Of a stretch of DNA of 64,000 bases, positions 1 to 10,311 are shown in pieces. Position 1 is the first letter of the stretch, and every line of letters begins with the position of its first letter. The stretch spans positions 2,790,001 to 2,854,000 of the forward strand of contig NZ_CP019236.1 in assembly GCF_001955695.1 (NCBI RefSeq). The letters are read 5' to 3'. Both the position numbers and the translations under genes were made by a program. Source of the DNA: Rhodoferax koreense (lineage in GTDB: Bacteria > Pseudomonadota > Gammaproteobacteria > Burkholderiales > Burkholderiaceae_C). Below the pieces are notes generated by a model. That model worked only from the letters and a program-made list of their open reading frames with translations. It made no database searches and was not told the origin of the DNA.

Positions 1-63
1 GGCCAGGCGGCAGGCCTCGCGCATGCCCGCGATGCCGGCTGCGTCTTTGTAGGTAATGCTCAT
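1..63 (-). CDS. map: Methionine aminopeptidase type I, N-terminal fragment (runs off left edge)
   Basis: Only the first 21 codons are inside the window, on the minus strand. They read [17 protein letters not shown] and onward, the typical opening of bacterial type I methionine aminopeptidase, which removes the initiator methionine from new proteins in the cytosol. The metal-binding catalytic residues lie outside the window and cannot be checked. The start ATG at 63 is divergent from purL, so the 178 bases between them must hold promoters for both. The family call rests on a short stretch and is an inference from recognition of this N-terminus. Confidence 0.72.
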   Translation of the reverse strand, partial: MSITYKDAAGIAGMREACRLA

Positions 64-241
64 GGGCGGAATTATCCCACTGCCGGTAACCGGGTGTACT
101 TGGCACCCGCAAGCCAAGTTAAAATCCTGGGTTTTCCCGTACGCCCCGTTCGGCAGATCCGTCCAGCCCCATTCAGCGGCAGGATCAGGAAACCCGGATT
201 CCAAGCTCAGCCACAGCTTCCAAGTCAACCAGGCCGCCAAC
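64..241. promoter_or_regulatory. Divergent intergenic region map / purL with inverted repeat
   Basis: This is a 178-base spacer between the divergent map and purL starts. It contains a perfect 7-bp inverted repeat, ACTTGGC and GCCAAGT, at 98-119, followed directly by the A/T-rich TTAAAAT. A TTGGCA hexamer at 100-105 and TAAAAT at 120-125 resemble promoter boxes, but the spacing of 14 is too short for a standard sigma-70 promoter. The repeat could be an operator or a short transcript hairpin. No confident promoter can be named. Confidence 0.3.
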
Positions 242-3200
242 GTGACCTTGCACACCGCTCCGTACCAAGTGACCCAGTTCGAAGGCGGCAACGCCCTCAG
301 CGATTTCCGCGCCCAGCAACTCCTGCCCCGCCTGCAGAAGATCCACGACCGGATCAGCGGCATCTCCGCGCGTTTCGTGCACCTGGTGGCCTCCGACCAC
401 CTGCCGTCGGCCGAGGAAAAGGCCGGCTGGCAGGCGCTGCTGACCTACGGCGACGCCTATGCCGGGCCGTCGGACGGCGCGGCTTTCCTGGTCAGCCCGC
501 GGCTGGGCACCGTGTCGCCCTGGGCCTCCAAGGCCACCGACATCGCCCACAACTGCGGCCTGGCTGTGAAACGCATCGAGCGGCTCACCGAATACCGCGT
601 CACGCTCAAATCAGGCCTGCTCGGCAAGGCCAGCCTGAGCGAAGCCCAGCGCGCCCAGGTGGCGGCCCTGCTGCACGACCGCATGACCGAGAGCGTGATG
701 TTCGACCGCGCCGAGGCCAACCGCCTGTTCGAGAGCCTGGAAGCCGCGCCGCTGGCCACCATCGACGTGCTCGGCGGCGGCGAAGCCGCGCTGCGCGAGG
801 CCAACCAGCGTTTCGGCCTGGCGCTGGCCGAGGACGAGATCGACTACCTGGCCAAGGCCTTCACGCAACTCCAGCGCAACCCGAGCGACGTCGAGCTCAT
901 GATGTTCGCCCAGGCCAACAGCGAACACTGCCGCCACAAGATCTTCAACGCCCAGTTCACCATCGACGGTGCGGCGCAGGACAAGAGCCTGTTCGGCATG
1001 ATCCGCAACACCCACCAGCTGGCGCCCGCGCACACGGTTGTGGCGTACTCCGACAACGCCTCGGTGATGGAAGGCCTGCCAGTCGAACGGTTTGTGGCCA
1101 ATTCGGCCGCTGGCGCAGGCGAGTCCAGCGTGGGCTGCTATGAAAAGCAGAGCGCCTTGAGCCATGTGCTGATGAAGGTCGAGACGCACAACCATCCGAC
1201 CGCGATTTCGCCGTTCCCCGGTGCGTCCACCGGCGCGGGCGGCGAGATCCGCGACGAAGGCGCCACCGGCCGCGGCTCGCGCCCCAAGGCCGGCCTGACC
1301 GGCTTCACGGTCTCCAAGCTCTGGCCCGCGCCCGGCGATGCCGACTACGGCAAGCCCGAACATATCGCCAGCCCGCTGCAGATCATGATCGAAGGCCCGC
1401 TCGGCGGCGCCGCGTTCAACAACGAATTCGGCCGGCCCAACCTGCTCGGCTACTTCCGCGAATACGAGCAGACCGTCGCCTCCGACGTGGACAGCATCCG
1501 CCGCGGCTACCACAAGCCCATCATGATCGCCGGCGGCCTGGGCGCGATCGACGCGGGGCAGACCAAGAAGATCGAATTCCCCGCCGGCTCGCTGCTGATC
1601 CAGCTCGGCGGCCCCGGCATGCGCATCGGCATGGGCGGCAGCGCTGCGAGTTCGATGGCGACCGGCGCGAACGCGGCCGAACTCGACTTCGATTCGGTGC
1701 AGCGCGGCAACCCCGAGATCGAACGCCGCGCGCAGGAGGTCATCAACCGCTGCTGGCAGCAGGGTGCGAACAACCCCATCCTGGCCATCCACGACGTGGG
1801 CGCGGGCGGTTTGTCCAATGCTTTCCCTGAGCTCACCAACGACGCCGGCCGCGGCGCACGTTTCGACCTGCGCGCCGTGCCGCTCGAGGAAAGCGGCATG
1901 AGCCCCAAGGAAATCTGGAGCAACGAGAGCCAGGAACGCTACGTGCTGGCCATCGCGCCCGAGTCGCTGGCGCAGTTCACCGCGTTCTGCGAACGCGAGC
2001 GTTGCCCGTTCGCGGTGGTCGGCGTGGCAACAGAGGAACGGCAACTGGTGCTGGCCGACTCTGCCGTGCAACCTGATTCCCCCGTTCGCCCTGAGCTTGT
2101 CGAAGGGCAGGCTTCGACAAGCTCAGCCCGAACGGAACCGGTGAACATGCCGATGAACGTCCTCCTCGGCAAGCCGCCGAAGATGCACCGCGACGTGAAG
2201 ACGGTGGCCCGCCAGTTCGCGCCGCTTGAACTCACCGGCGTGTCGCTGCAGCAGGCCGCGATCGACGTGCTGGCGCACCCGACCGTGGCTTCCAAGCGTT
2301 TCCTCATCACCATCGGCGACCGCACCGTGGGTGGCCTGTCGCACCGCGACCAGATGGTCGGTCCGTGGCAGGTGCCGGTGGCCGACTGCGCCGTGACGCT
2401 GGCCGACTACGCCGGCTTCGGCGGCGAGGCCATGAGCCTGGGCGAGCGCACGCCGCTGGCCGCGATCGATGCGCCGGCCTCGGGCCGCATGGCCGTGGGC
2501 GAAGCCATCACCAACCTGCTGGCCGCGCCCATCGAACTGCCGCGCGTGAAGCTTTCCGCCAACTGGATGGCCGCCTGCGGCGAACCCGGCGAAGACGCGG
2601 CGCTGTATGCCACGGTGCGCGCCGTGGGCATGGAACTGTGCCCGGCGCTCGGCATCTCGATTCCGGTCGGCAAGGACAGCCTGTCGATGCGCACCCAGTG
2701 GACGGAAGGGGATGACAAGAAGAAAGTCACCTCGCCGGTGAGCCTGATCGTCACCGCCTTCGCCACCTTGCCGGACGTGCGCGGCACCCTCACGCCCCAG
2801 TTGAACACCGAGGAGACCGATACCACGCTGGTGTTGGTCGACCTCGGCCGCGGCCAGCACCGCATGGCCGGCAGCATCCTGGCGCAGGTGCTGAACCAGG
2901 TGGGCGACGCTGCGCCCGACCTCGACGATCCGCAGGACCTGGTGAACCTGGTCAATGCGGTCAACACCCTGCGCGCCCAGGGCCGCATCCTGGCCTACCA
3001 CGACCGCAGCGACGGCGGCCTGTTCGCCGCCGCCTGCGAAATGGCCTTCGCCGGCCACGTCGGCGTGTCGCTCAACGTGGACATGCTGGTCATCGAAGGC
3101 GACGGCATTTCCGACAGCCGCATGGACAGCGGCGACGCCAAGAACTGGGCCACCCAGGTCGGCGCGCGCCGTGAGGAACTCACGCTCAAGGCGCTGTTCA

Positions 3201-4330
3201 ACGAAGAACTCGGCGTGCTGCTGCAGGTGCGCACCGAGGAGCGCAATGCCGTGATGCAGACGCTGCGCGAACACGGCCTCAGCAAATACAGCCACTTCGT
3301 CGGCAAGACCCGGCCTGCCAACTCGGCGATGCAGGCCGGCGTGGGCGAGGTGCAGGTCTGGCGCGACACCAAGGTGGTGTTCAGCGCCAAACTGGCCGAC
3401 CTGCACCAGGTCTGGGACAGCGTGAGCTGGAAGATCTGCCAGCAGCGCGACAACCCGGCCAACGCCGATGCCGAACACGCGGCCGCCGGTGCGGAAAACG
3501 ATCCGGGCATGCACGTGTTCCTGCCATCGGCGCCGGCTGCGCCGCTGGCACCTGCGCTGATGCTGTCGCGCCCCAAGGTGGCCGTGCTGCGCGAGCAGGG
3601 CGTGAATTCGCACGTGGAAATGGCCTATGCCTTCAACGAGGCCGGCTTCGAGACCTTCGACGTGCACATGACCGACCTGCAGACCGGCCGCGCCAAACTG
3701 GCCGACTTCAAGGGCATCGTCGCCTGCGGCGGCTTCAGCTACGGCGACACGCTGGGCGCGGGCATCGGCTGGGCGCGGTCCATCACCTTCAATCCGGCGC
3801 TGGCCGAGCAATTCCGCGCGTTCTTCGCACGTCAGGACACGCTCGGCCTGGGCGTGTGCAACGGCTGCCAGATGTTCGCCGAACTCGCCGAGATCATTCC
3901 CGGCGCCGAGGCCTGGCCGCGTTTCACCACCAACCGCAGCGAACGCTTCGAGGCGCGGCTGTCCATGGTCGAGGTGCTGGATTCACCGAGCCTGTTCTTC
4001 AAGGGCATGGCCGGCAGCCGGTTGCCGATCGCCGTGGCCCACGGCGAGGGTTATGCCAACTTCGCCGCGCGCGGCGACGCGAGCCGAGCCATCGCCGCCA
4101 TGCGCTACGTGGACAACTTCGGTCAGCCGACCGAAGCCTATCCGTTCAACCCGAACGGCAGCGCCGGCGGCCTGACCGCGGTGACCACGGCCGACGGCCG
4201 CTTCACGGCCATGATGCCGCACCCCGAGCGCGTGTTCCGCAACGTGCAGATGAGCTGGACTTCGGGTGACGTCGGTGCACCGAGCCCCTGGATGCAGCTC
4301 TGGCACAACGCGCGCCGCTGGGTCGGCTGA
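242..4330 (+). CDS. purL: Phosphoribosylformylglycinamidine synthase, single-chain type
   Basis: PurL carries out the fourth step of purine synthesis: FGAR plus glutamine plus ATP to FGAM. The chain of about 1362 residues has the N-terminal PurS-like region, two AIRS-like halves (motifs [28 protein letters not shown]) and a C-terminal class I glutaminase with nucleophile motif GVCNGCQM and the HPER triad segment near the end. I chose the GTG at 242, because [20 protein letters not shown] matches the usual PurL N-terminus. The longer frame from 56 would run into the divergent map start. No strong ribosome site is visible. Around residues 614-632 the protein carries an extra [18 protein letters not shown] segment encoded by a palindromic repeat, in a loop before [16 protein letters not shown]. 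The gene ends 3 bases before the convergent kinase gene. Confidence 0.95.
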   Translation: MTLHTAPYQVTQFEGGNALSDFRAQQLLPRLQKIHDRISGISARFVHLVASDHLPSAEEKAGWQALLTYGDAYAGPSDGAAFLVSPRLGTVSPWASKATDIAHNCGLAVKRIERLTEYRVTLKSGLLGKASLSEAQRAQVAALLHDRMTESVMFDRAEANRLFESLEAAPLATIDVLGGGEAALREANQRFGLALAEDEIDYLAKAFTQLQRNPSDVELMMFAQANSEHCRHKIFNAQFTIDGAAQDKSLFGMIRNTHQLAPAHTVVAYSDNASVMEGLPVERFVANSAAGAGESSVGCYEKQSALSHVLMKVETHNHPTAISPFPGASTGAGGEIRDEGATGRGSRPKAGLTGFTVSKLWPAPGDADYGKPEHIASPLQIMIEGPLGGAAFNNEFGRPNLLGYFREYEQTVASDVDSIRRGYHKPIMIAGGLGAIDAGQTKKIEFPAGSLLIQLGGPGMRIGMGGSAASSMATGANAAELDFDSVQRGNPEIERRAQEVINRCWQQGANNPILAIHDVGAGGLSNAFPELTNDAGRGARFDLRAVPLEESGMSPKEIWSNESQERYVLAIAPESLAQFTAFCERERCPFAVVGVATEERQLVLADSAVQPDSPVRPELVEGQASTSSARTEPVNMPMNVLLGKPPKMHRDVKTVARQFAPLELTGVSLQQAAIDVLAHPTVASKRFLITIGDRTVGGLSHRDQMVGPWQVPVADCAVTLADYAGFGGEAMSLGERTPLAAIDAPASGRMAVGEAITNLLAAPIELPRVKLSANWMAACGEPGEDAALYATVRAVGMELCPALGISIPVGKDSLSMRTQWTEGDDKKKVTSPVSLIVTAFATLPDVRGTLTPQLNTEETDTTLVLVDLGRGQHRMAGSILAQVLNQVGDAAPDLDDPQDLVNLVNAVNTLRAQGRILAYHDRSDGGLFAAACEMAFAGHVGVSLNVDMLVIEGDGISDSRMDSGDAKNWATQVGARREELTLKALFNEELGVLLQVRTEERNAVMQTLREHGLSKYSHFVGKTRPANSAMQAGVGEVQVWRDTKVVFSAKLADLHQVWDSVSWKICQQRDNPANADAEHAAAGAENDPGMHVFLPSAPAAPLAPALMLSRPKVAVLREQGVNSHVEMAYAFNEAGFETFDVHMTDLQTGRAKLADFKGIVACGGFSYGDTLGAGIGWARSITFNPALAEQFRAFFARQDTLGLGVCNGCQMFAELAEIIPGAEAWPRFTTNRSERFEARLSMVEVLDSPSLFFKGMAGSRLPIAVAHGEGYANFAARGDASRAIAAMRYVDNFGQPTEAYPFNPNGSAGGLTAVTTADGRFTAMMPHPERVFRNVQMSWTSGDVGAPSPWMQLWHNARRWVG
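2082..2135. repeat. REP-like palindrome inserted in frame within purL
   Basis: Two 24-base arms (2082-2105 and 2112-2135) are inverted copies of each other with two mismatches and a 6-base loop. The core is CTGAGCTTGTCGAAG and its complement CTTCGACAAGCTCAG. The same element occurs in intergenic spots elsewhere in this window (12.64, 20.0, 43.5 and 58.3 kb). Here it lies inside purL without breaking the frame and is translated as [18 protein letters not shown]. Confidence 0.92.
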
Positions 4331-4333
4331 CCG

Positions 4334-6148
4334 TCAGCGGCCGAGCAGCTTCAGGATGCTCGCGTGCAGGGCCTCGGCGGTGATGGGCTTCTGCAGCACC
4401 GGATAGGCCGCCTCGGCCTCGCGCAGCGCCTCCGATGAGGTGTCGCCGGTGATGATCAACACGGCCATGCGCCCATGGCGGGCCTGCAGCTGCTCAGCCA
4501 GGCGCGCGCCGTGGTCGCCTGCACGCAGCCGCAGGTCGGCGACCAGCAGGTCGGGCGCGCCGTCGGCCAGCATCAGCGCGTGGGCTTCGCCGCCGTCGCT
4601 GGCGGTGCAGACCCGCATCTGCCACAGCTTCAGCAAGGTGGTCATGCTCTTGAGGATGTCGTCCTCGTCGTCGATGAGCATCACGCGCAGGCCGGCCAGG
4701 CCGGCGGCGGGCTCGACGCGCGCCGGCACCACACGCTGCGCCGGATGCGTCACCGCCGCGGGCAGGCGCAGCGTGAAGCTGGTGCCGACGCCGGGCGCCG
4801 AGTTCAACGCGATGGTGGCGCCGATAAGATCGGCGAGCCGTTGCACGATGGCCAGGCCCAGGCCGACGCCACGGCTGCGGTCGCGGCCGGGGTTGTCGAT
4901 CTGGTAGAACTCTTCGAACACCCGCTCCTGCTCCACGAGGCGGATGCCCTTGCCGGTGTCGCTGACCGTGATGAATCCGTCGCGTCCGTCGATGCCATCC
5001 GCGCCGCAGCTGACGCAGACCTCGCCGGCATCGGTGTACTTCAGGGCGTTATCGAGCAGGTTGCGCGCGATGCGTGTCACCGCCATCGCGTCGGAAAACA
5101 CCGCCACCGGCCGCAAATGGCGGCGCAGCACGAGTTGCTTCGCCGTCGCCGCGTTGGCGTGTTCGCTGCACAGGCCGTCGAGCAATTCGTCGAGCGAGAA
5201 CACCTGCTTGTGCGAGACGTAGTTGCCGGCGGAGAGCTTGGAGATGTCGAGCAGGCCGGTCAGCAGGCTGCCGAGCGAACGCACGATCTGGTCGATGTTC
5301 TGGCCGACCTCCTTCAGCGTCTCGGGGGTCGGCCGCGCGGCCAGGATGGCGCTGTAGATGGAAAGCGCGTGCAGCGGCTGGCGCAGGTCATGGCTGGCGG
5401 AGGCCAGCACCCGCGCGCGCGCCTGGGCCGACTCCTCGGCGCGCGCCATGGCCTGGCGCACCACGGCATTGCTGCGCTCCAGGTCGCGGACCATCTTGTC
5501 GCGTTCGTGGCGGATGTTGAGGGAGCGCAGCAGCAGCCGCTCGGCATGGATCGCCACCACCACCAGCAGCGCGCAGTACAGGCTGCAGAGCACGAGCAGG
5601 CCCACCAGCTGTTGCGGGTGCTGCAGGCCCCAGCTGAGGGCGGTCGGGATCACCACCGCCACCGAGAACACGCCGACGATGGTCCGCGAGGACATCGACG
5701 TCGCCGCGCCGGAGGCGGCAACGGCCATCTGGATCACGGCCAGGATGGCCTGGTCCTCGATCGATAGCACGGGGAACATCAGCACGCCGGCCAGCCCCTG
5801 GGTCGCGCCGGAGAGCAGCGCCATGGCGACCATCTGCCGGTACACCCGCTTCGCGTCGATGTGCGGCAGCCGGGGGATGAGCCGGTGCGCGTACCAGGCG
5901 CGACCGAGTTCGACCAGCATGGTCAGCACCGCCCAGGAGATGAAGGCATGGCCGGGTGCGCGCCCGCCCACGGTCAGGCCCATGCCCAGGATCAGCGCCG
6001 CCTGCATGGCGGGCTTCAGCCGCAGCATGGCGGCATGCAGGCCGATGAGCTCGAGCAGCATTTCCTCGCGCGTTGCGCCTGCCGGCTGCGCGTCGCCGGG
6101 GGATACCGCCGGGGCGGCGCGATCCAGCGGAATGGTGGCACGGTCCAT
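4334..6148 (-). CDS. Membrane hybrid sensor histidine kinase with C-terminal receiver
   Basis: A 604-residue kinase. Residues about 45-200 form a cluster of hydrophobic segments (probably six membrane helices, no large periplasmic loop). A coiled linker follows, then the HisKA box ASASHDLRQPLH with phospho-acceptor His253 and an ATPase domain with N box (NLLDNALKYT) and G boxes (DTGKGI, GVGLGLAI). A C-terminal receiver (about 490-604) has the acidic pair in LIDDEDD, Asp538 in VADLRL and the conserved lysine in LQKPI. It starts one base into the stop of the upstream response regulator (TGATG), so the two are translationally coupled and very likely work together. The signal is unknown. The layout resembles RegB-less membrane kinases paired with NarL-type regulators. 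Confidence 0.88.
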   Translation of the reverse strand: MDRATIPLDRAAPAVSPGDAQPAGATREEMLLELIGLHAAMLRLKPAMQAALILGMGLTVGGRAPGHAFISWAVLTMLVELGRAWYAHRLIPRLPHIDAKRVYRQMVAMALLSGATQGLAGVLMFPVLSIEDQAILAVIQMAVAASGAATSMSSRTIVGVFSVAVVIPTALSWGLQHPQQLVGLLVLCSLYCALLVVVAIHAERLLLRSLNIRHERDKMVRDLERSNAVVRQAMARAEESAQARARVLASASHDLRQPLHALSIYSAILAARPTPETLKEVGQNIDQIVRSLGSLLTGLLDISKLSAGNYVSHKQVFSLDELLDGLCSEHANAATAKQLVLRRHLRPVAVFSDAMAVTRIARNLLDNALKYTDAGEVCVSCGADGIDGRDGFITVSDTGKGIRLVEQERVFEEFYQIDNPGRDRSRGVGLGLAIVQRLADLIGATIALNSAPGVGTSFTLRLPAAVTHPAQRVVPARVEPAAGLAGLRVMLIDDEDDILKSMTTLLKLWQMRVCTASDGGEAHALMLADGAPDLLVADLRLRAGDHGARLAEQLQARHGRMAVLIITGDTSSEALREAEAAYPVLQKPITAEALHASILKLLGR

Positions 6149-6783
6149 CAGTAGTGGTCGGCACTCGGCCCGAGGCCCAGGCGCGCGGCCTTGATCACGG
6201 CTTCCGTGCGGTTGTGGACGCCGAGCGCCTGGAAGAGGGCGGCGATGTATTCCTTGACCGTGTGTTCCGACAGGCCGAGTTCACGCGCGATGATCTTGGT
6301 CGGCAGGCCGCGCGACAGGCCGGCCAGCACGTCGGCCTGGCGCGGCGACAGCGCGGGCGCGGTCGTGTCGGGCGAGGCGGCGGCTTCGCTGAGCAGCATG
6401 TCCTCGGGCAGGTAGATCCGCCCGGCCAGCACCTGGCGCATGGCCAGGGTCAGCATCTCGGGCGGCATGCTCTTGGGCACGTAGCTCATGGCACCGGCGT
6501 CCAGGCTGGCGCGGATGCTGGCCTGGTCGTCGGCGGCGGACACCACCACCACAGCCACCGAAGGCGCCAGCAGCTTGATGCGGTTCAACGCGAGCAGGCC
6601 GTGCTGTTCCTTGAGCTTGAGGTCGAGCAGGCACAACTGCAGGTCGGTGTGGGCGGCGGCCAGGGCCTCGACCTGTTCCACCGTGCCGGCTTCGAGCACC
6701 TGCATGTCGGGGGCGATGGTCGACAGCAACAGGCGCAGGCCGGCCCTGAACAATGCGTGGTCGTCTACCAGCAGGACTTTCAT
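6148..6783 (-). CDS. NarL/LuxR-family response regulator
   Basis: A 211-residue two-component regulator. The receiver domain (1-120) has the acidic pair Asp7-Asp8, phospho-acceptor Asp54 in LLDLKL and lysine in VPKSMP. The C-terminal LuxR-type helix-turn-helix (about 145-205) has LSPRQADVLAGLSRGLPTK and ELGLSEHTVKEY, typical of DNA binding by this family. It is the first gene of the pair, and its stop overlaps the kinase start by one base. The target genes are unknown. Nothing unusual is seen in the key residues. Confidence 0.92.
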   Translation of the reverse strand: MKVLLVDDHALFRAGLRLLLSTIAPDMQVLEAGTVEQVEALAAAHTDLQLCLLDLKLKEQHGLLALNRIKLLAPSVAVVVVSAADDQASIRASLDAGAMSYVPKSMPPEMLTLAMRQVLAGRIYLPEDMLLSEAAASPDTTAPALSPRQADVLAGLSRGLPTKIIARELGLSEHTVKEYIAALFQALGVHNRTEAVIKAARLGLGPSADHY

Positions 6784-6863
6784 GGCGTCTGGTCGTTGGG
6801 TCGGTGAATGATTCTAGGGCGGGCCGGCGCCGTCACATCCCCTCCGATGGGGGGATTGCCCCG

Positions 6864-7526
6864 CTAGCCCGAGCCAGGGGCGGCCTGCAGCCGCTGCAAG
6901 TCCGCCAGGGTGTTCGCGTTGAAGAACGCCGTTGCCTCGTCGTGGTCCGCCGTGAAGGGCACCAGCGCCAGGGCGTGTTGCGCCGCCCAGCCGTACACCC
7001 GCCGGCCGTCCTGGGCCACGAACCGCGCCAGGTCTGCGGCCAGCCGGGTGTCGATCAGGCAGAACACCGGTTGCGGGCGCAGCACACGCGAAGCGTCGTC
7101 TTGCTCGGAGGCCGCGGCCATGGCGATGTCGGCCCCGTCGCGCACCAGCGCCGCGGCCAGCCGCGCCACCAGGTCCAGCGGGAAATGGGGCGTGTCGCAC
7201 GGTACGGTGACGAGATAGGGGGTGCGGCAATGCTGCAGCCCGGCAAGGAAGCCGGCAAGCGGACCGGCGAATGCCTCGTCCGCCGCGCCGCCACGCGCAC
7301 CATGGGCATCGGCGACCACCGGCGCCCCCAGCGCGGCATAGGCGTCGAGGTTGCGATTGGCATTGAGCAGCACCTGGCCCACCTGGGGCCGCAGGCGTTG
7401 CAGGCTGTGTTGGGCCAGCGGCATGCCGTTGAAGGGTTGCAGGCCCTTGTCGACGCCGCCCATGCGGGAACCACGGCCACCGGCCAGCACCAGGCCGGTG
7501 ATGTGCGCGAGCGGCAGCGGGTTCAT
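6864..7526 (-). CDS. mobA: Molybdenum cofactor guanylyltransferase
   Basis: MobA transfers GMP from GTP to molybdopterin to give the MGD form of the cofactor. The 220-residue protein has the nucleotidyltransferase signature [18 protein letters not shown] near the N-terminus and the metal-binding VPCDTP segment mid-chain. The ATG at 7526 overlaps the TGA of moaA by the ATGA arrangement, so both are one operon and coupled in translation. The pairing with moaA supports the assignment over the related MocA group. Confidence 0.9.
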   Translation of the reverse strand: MNPLPLAHITGLVLAGGRGSRMGGVDKGLQPFNGMPLAQHSLQRLRPQVGQVLLNANRNLDAYAALGAPVVADAHGARGGAADEAFAGPLAGFLAGLQHCRTPYLVTVPCDTPHFPLDLVARLAAALVRDGADIAMAAASEQDDASRVLRPQPVFCLIDTRLAADLARFVAQDGRRVYGWAAQHALALVPFTADHDEATAFFNANTLADLQRLQAAPGSG

Positions 7527-8668
7527 CCCCCGATGTAGCTCATCTCGACGCGCCGGGCTGCCGGCGCCTGGTCGGCGGGCTGGGCACTGCGCAGCGCCGA
7601 ATAACGGTCGTCGCGGCCCTGCCAGATGTGGGCCACGGCGGAGGCCAGCACCGCGTCCGACGCACCGTTGCGCAGCAGCGAGCGCAGGTCGTGCCCCTGG
7701 CTGGCGAACAGGCAGAGGTAGAGCTGGCCCTCGGTAGACAGGCGGGCGCGGCTGCAGTCGTGGCAGAAGGCCTGGGTCACGCTGCTGATCACGCCGATCT
7801 CGCCGGCCGCCGCGTCGTGCCGGCCTTCGGCGTCCGCATAGCCCCAGCGCGCCGCGGTCTCGCCGGGCGCCGAGGGACTGAGCGCGACCAGCGGCATCTC
7901 GGCATGCAGACGTGCCACGACCTCGCTCGAGGGCAGCACCTCGTCCATGCGCCAGCCGTTGGTGGCACCCACATCCATGTATTCGATGAAGCGCAGCGTG
8001 ACCCCGCTGCCTTTGAAATGCCGGGCCATCGGCAGGATCTGCTGGTCGTTGGTGCCGCGCTTCACGACCATGTTGACCTTGATCTGGCCAAGCCCGGCGC
8101 GCTGCGCGGCTTCGATGCCGGCCAGCACGTCGCGCACCGGGAAGTCCACGTCGTTCATGCTGCGGAACACCGCATCGTCGAGGCCGTCCAGGCTCACCGT
8201 CACGCGCTGCAGGCCGGCGTCTTTCAGCGCCTGTGCCTTGCGCGCCAGCAGCGAGCCGTTGGTGGTGAGCGTGAGGTCCGGCGCGGTGCCGTCGGTCGTG
8301 CGCAGCGCGGCCAGCTGGGCCACGAGTTGCTCCAGGTTCTTGCGCAGCAGCGGCTCGCCGCCGGTCAGCCGGATCTTGCGCACGCCGTGGGCCAGGAAGA
8401 CCCGGGCCAGCCGCGTGATCTCCTCGAAGCTCAGCAGTGCGCTGTGCGGCAGGTAGGGATAGTCCTTGTTGAAGACTTCCTTGGGCATGCAGTAGCTGCA
8501 GCGGAAGTTGCAGCGGTCGGTGACGCTGATGCGCAGGTCGTGCAGCGGCCGGCCGAGGCGGTCGCCGAGCAGGCCGGTGCTGGGCAGCAGCGCTGCGTTC
8601 GCGCCAGCCATCGGCGCGTTGCCGAGGATGCGGCGCTGGTCGACCAGGGGAATGATGCGTGCGGACAT
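7523..8668 (-). CDS. moaA: GTP 3',8-cyclase, radical SAM enzyme of molybdopterin synthesis
   Basis: MoaA converts GTP to 3',8-cyclo-dihydro-GTP, the first step of molybdenum cofactor synthesis. The 381-residue chain has the radical-SAM cluster motif with Cys53, Cys57 and Cys60 (CNFRCSYC), the SAM-binding LTGGEPLL, a second cluster in the C-terminal half ([11 protein letters not shown] and the later LYLCLF cysteine), and the C-terminal Gly-Gly ending IGG needed for activity in the family. An N-terminal extension of about 35 residues precedes the conserved core. It is first of the moaA-mobA pair. Confidence 0.95.
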   Translation of the reverse strand: MSARIIPLVDQRRILGNAPMAGANAALLPSTGLLGDRLGRPLHDLRISVTDRCNFRCSYCMPKEVFNKDYPYLPHSALLSFEEITRLARVFLAHGVRKIRLTGGEPLLRKNLEQLVAQLAALRTTDGTAPDLTLTTNGSLLARKAQALKDAGLQRVTVSLDGLDDAVFRSMNDVDFPVRDVLAGIEAAQRAGLGQIKVNMVVKRGTNDQQILPMARHFKGSGVTLRFIEYMDVGATNGWRMDEVLPSSEVVARLHAEMPLVALSPSAPGETAARWGYADAEGRHDAAAGEIGVISSVTQAFCHDCSRARLSTEGQLYLCLFASQGHDLRSLLRNGASDAVLASAVAHIWQGRDDRYSALRSAQPADQAPAARRVEMSYIGG

Positions 8669-8778
8669 GGGCCGATTCTGCCCGACTGGGCCCGCGGGTG
8701 TCGCCCGAGCGCGCTAAGCCTTGGCGCCGCCAGTGGCAAAGGAGCAAACCTGCGCCGGCGCATCCGGCGCATCCCGGC

Positions 8779-10197
8779 TCATCGCCGGGTCACCAAGGTT
8801 TTCAAGCGTGTGTAGGCGAGGGTGCCGTCCAGGCCTTCGGCCATGGCCGCTTCGACCCCGCCATGGTGGTTCACCGTCAGGTGGGCACAGCGCAGTCCCC
8901 TGGCCAGGCGCAGGGGGCGGTCCGCGTCGCCGGTCCAGAGCGTGGCGCGGGCGGTGGTGGCGGCGATGGCGGACGTGCCGCCGTTGATGCGTTCCAGCAG
9001 TTCTTCCTCGTTGTCGAACGGCGCGGCGGCCAGCACCGGGCCCGCCACGGCATCGAGCGCGCCGGACCGGTCCGGCGGCAGGTCGCGCAGCAGCGTCGGC
9101 GCCTGGTAGAAGCCGGTTTCGGGGGCTTCGTCGACCACCACACCCTGCGCCACCACCACCATGCCGGCCGCGTCCGCGTCCGACAGGAAGTCCCATACGC
9201 GCTGCTGCTGGCCGTGGCGGATCAGCGGGCCCATGTCCAGATCATGGTGGGCCGGGCCGACGCGCAAGGCTTCGAAGGCGCCGGCCAGACGGTCGAGCAT
9301 TGGCTCGTAAATGGCCCGCTCCACCAGCAGGTGCGAGCCCGCCGCACCGCCCTGGCCGCAGCCCTGCAGCAGCGCCTGCACGATGGCGGGCACGGCGGTG
9401 TCAAGGTCGGCATCGGCGAACACGATCTGCGGGCCCGTGCCTCGGCTCTGGTCGTTGCCGCCGATCAGCACCGGGCATTGGCGTTCCGCCGCGGCCTGCT
9501 GGACCAGGGTGACCAGTGGCGGGCTGCCGGTCAGGCTGAGATGGTCCACGCCCTTGTGGCGCGCCAGGGCTTCGGCAACTTCCTGGTCGTAGCCGGTGAG
9601 GACGTTGAGGGCACCGGCCGGCAGGCCCGCCTCGGCCGCGAGCTGGGCCACGCGCAGCAGCGCCAGGCTGGTTTCATCGGCCGGCTTGACCACGCACACG
9701 TTGCCGGCGGCCAGTGCCGCGCCCACGGTCGCGCCGAAGATCCGCAGCGGTTCGTACCAGGGGATGATGTGGCCGGTCACGCCGCGCGGCTCGCGCCAGC
9801 GCAGCGAATGGCCACCGCCCGGCGTGGCCGCGGGAACCGGCTGCGGCTGCGCACATGCCGCCGCATGCCCCGCCAGACTGCGGGCCAGGGCGGCCACGTC
9901 GGCGGTGGCCTGGCGTGTGGTTTTGCCGGCCTCCTGCTGCACGATGGCGCCCAGCTCGCCCGCATGCTCGCCGACCGCCTGCGACAGGCGCTGCAGCAAG
10001 CGCCCGCGCTCGGCCGCATCGACCTTGCTCCACACGCCGTCGAAGCCGTCGCGCGCGGCGGCCACCGCGTCATCGACGTCCTGCGCATTGCTGCGCTGGA
10101 TGTCCTCGAAGGGCTGGCCGTCGGACGGGTCGATCACGGACAGGGTGCGCCCGGACGCGGAGGGCACGCGGGCATTGGCGATGAAGTTGAGCTGCAT
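8779..10197 (-). CDS. Aldehyde-dehydrogenase-fold protein lacking catalytic residues
   Basis: About 472 residues along the whole ALDH fold, with the cofactor-binding segment [15 protein letters not shown], the VFADADLD motif and the C-terminal dimer region. Compared with the classical motifs, the catalytic cysteine position in GQxC reads GQGG, the general-base glutamate of ELGGK reads LIGGN, the oxyanion asparagine of PWNxP reads PWYEP, and the EIFGP cofactor motif reads AVAGP. It is therefore probably not an oxidising dehydrogenase in the usual sense. ATG 10197 was chosen ([13 protein letters not shown]); 10206 is an alternative. It lies downstream of the Gfo/Idh/MocA gene on the same strand, 114 bases away. 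The function is unknown. Confidence 0.78.
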   Translation of the reverse strand: MQLNFIANARVPSASGRTLSVIDPSDGQPFEDIQRSNAQDVDDAVAAARDGFDGVWSKVDAAERGRLLQRLSQAVGEHAGELGAIVQQEAGKTTRQATADVAALARSLAGHAAACAQPQPVPAATPGGGHSLRWREPRGVTGHIIPWYEPLRIFGATVGAALAAGNVCVVKPADETSLALLRVAQLAAEAGLPAGALNVLTGYDQEVAEALARHKGVDHLSLTGSPPLVTLVQQAAAERQCPVLIGGNDQSRGTGPQIVFADADLDTAVPAIVQALLQGCGQGGAAGSHLLVERAIYEPMLDRLAGAFEALRVGPAHHDLDMGPLIRHGQQQRVWDFLSDADAAGMVVVAQGVVVDEAPETGFYQAPTLLRDLPPDRSGALDAVAGPVLAAAPFDNEEELLERINGGTSAIAATTARATLWTGDADRPLRLARGLRCAHLTVNHHGGVEAAMAEGLDGTLAYTRLKTLVTRR

Positions 10198-10277
10198 GCG
10201 CACCATTCTGCGTGAATCATGCTTCAGCCGCACACTTGCAAGCCTGATCGGCCGCCAGCGCAGTCCCAGTCTGCGAA

Positions 10278-10302
10278 GGTCGCTACTGAATGTGTAGCGA
10301 CC
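10278..10302. repeat. Perfect 9-bp inverted repeat between oxidoreductase and ALDH-like genes
   Basis: Arms GGTCGCTAC (10278-10286) and GTAGCGACC (10294-10302) pair perfectly around a 7-base loop TGAATGT. No T-run follows on either strand, so it is not a classical intrinsic terminator. It lies in the 114-base gap between the end of the Gfo/Idh/MocA gene and the ALDH-like gene and could be an operator, a processing hairpin or a Rho-dependent barrier. Confidence 0.6.
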
Positions 10303-10311
10303 GGCGTGGTG

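Noticed and set aside
56..241. Upstream in-frame extension of purL
   Set aside because: It would overlap the divergent map start and adds about 60 residues unlike PurL. GTG 242 gives the standard N-terminus.
611..2071. Long open frame antisense to purL (about 486 residues)
   Set aside because: It is a GC-codon shadow: low-complexity, His/Gln/Arg/Gly-rich translation with no motif, and it lies wholly inside a well-supported gene. Similar shadows were dismissed at 8659-10215 (+), 12722-15016 (+), 17040-19085 (+), 28390-31455 (+), 28421-31525 (-) and 35975-39616 (-).
7527..8747. Apparent N-terminal extension of MobA across moaA
   Set aside because: It is the wrong frame of moaA, Arg/Ala-rich. 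MobA starts cleanly at 7526 with an ATGA overlap.
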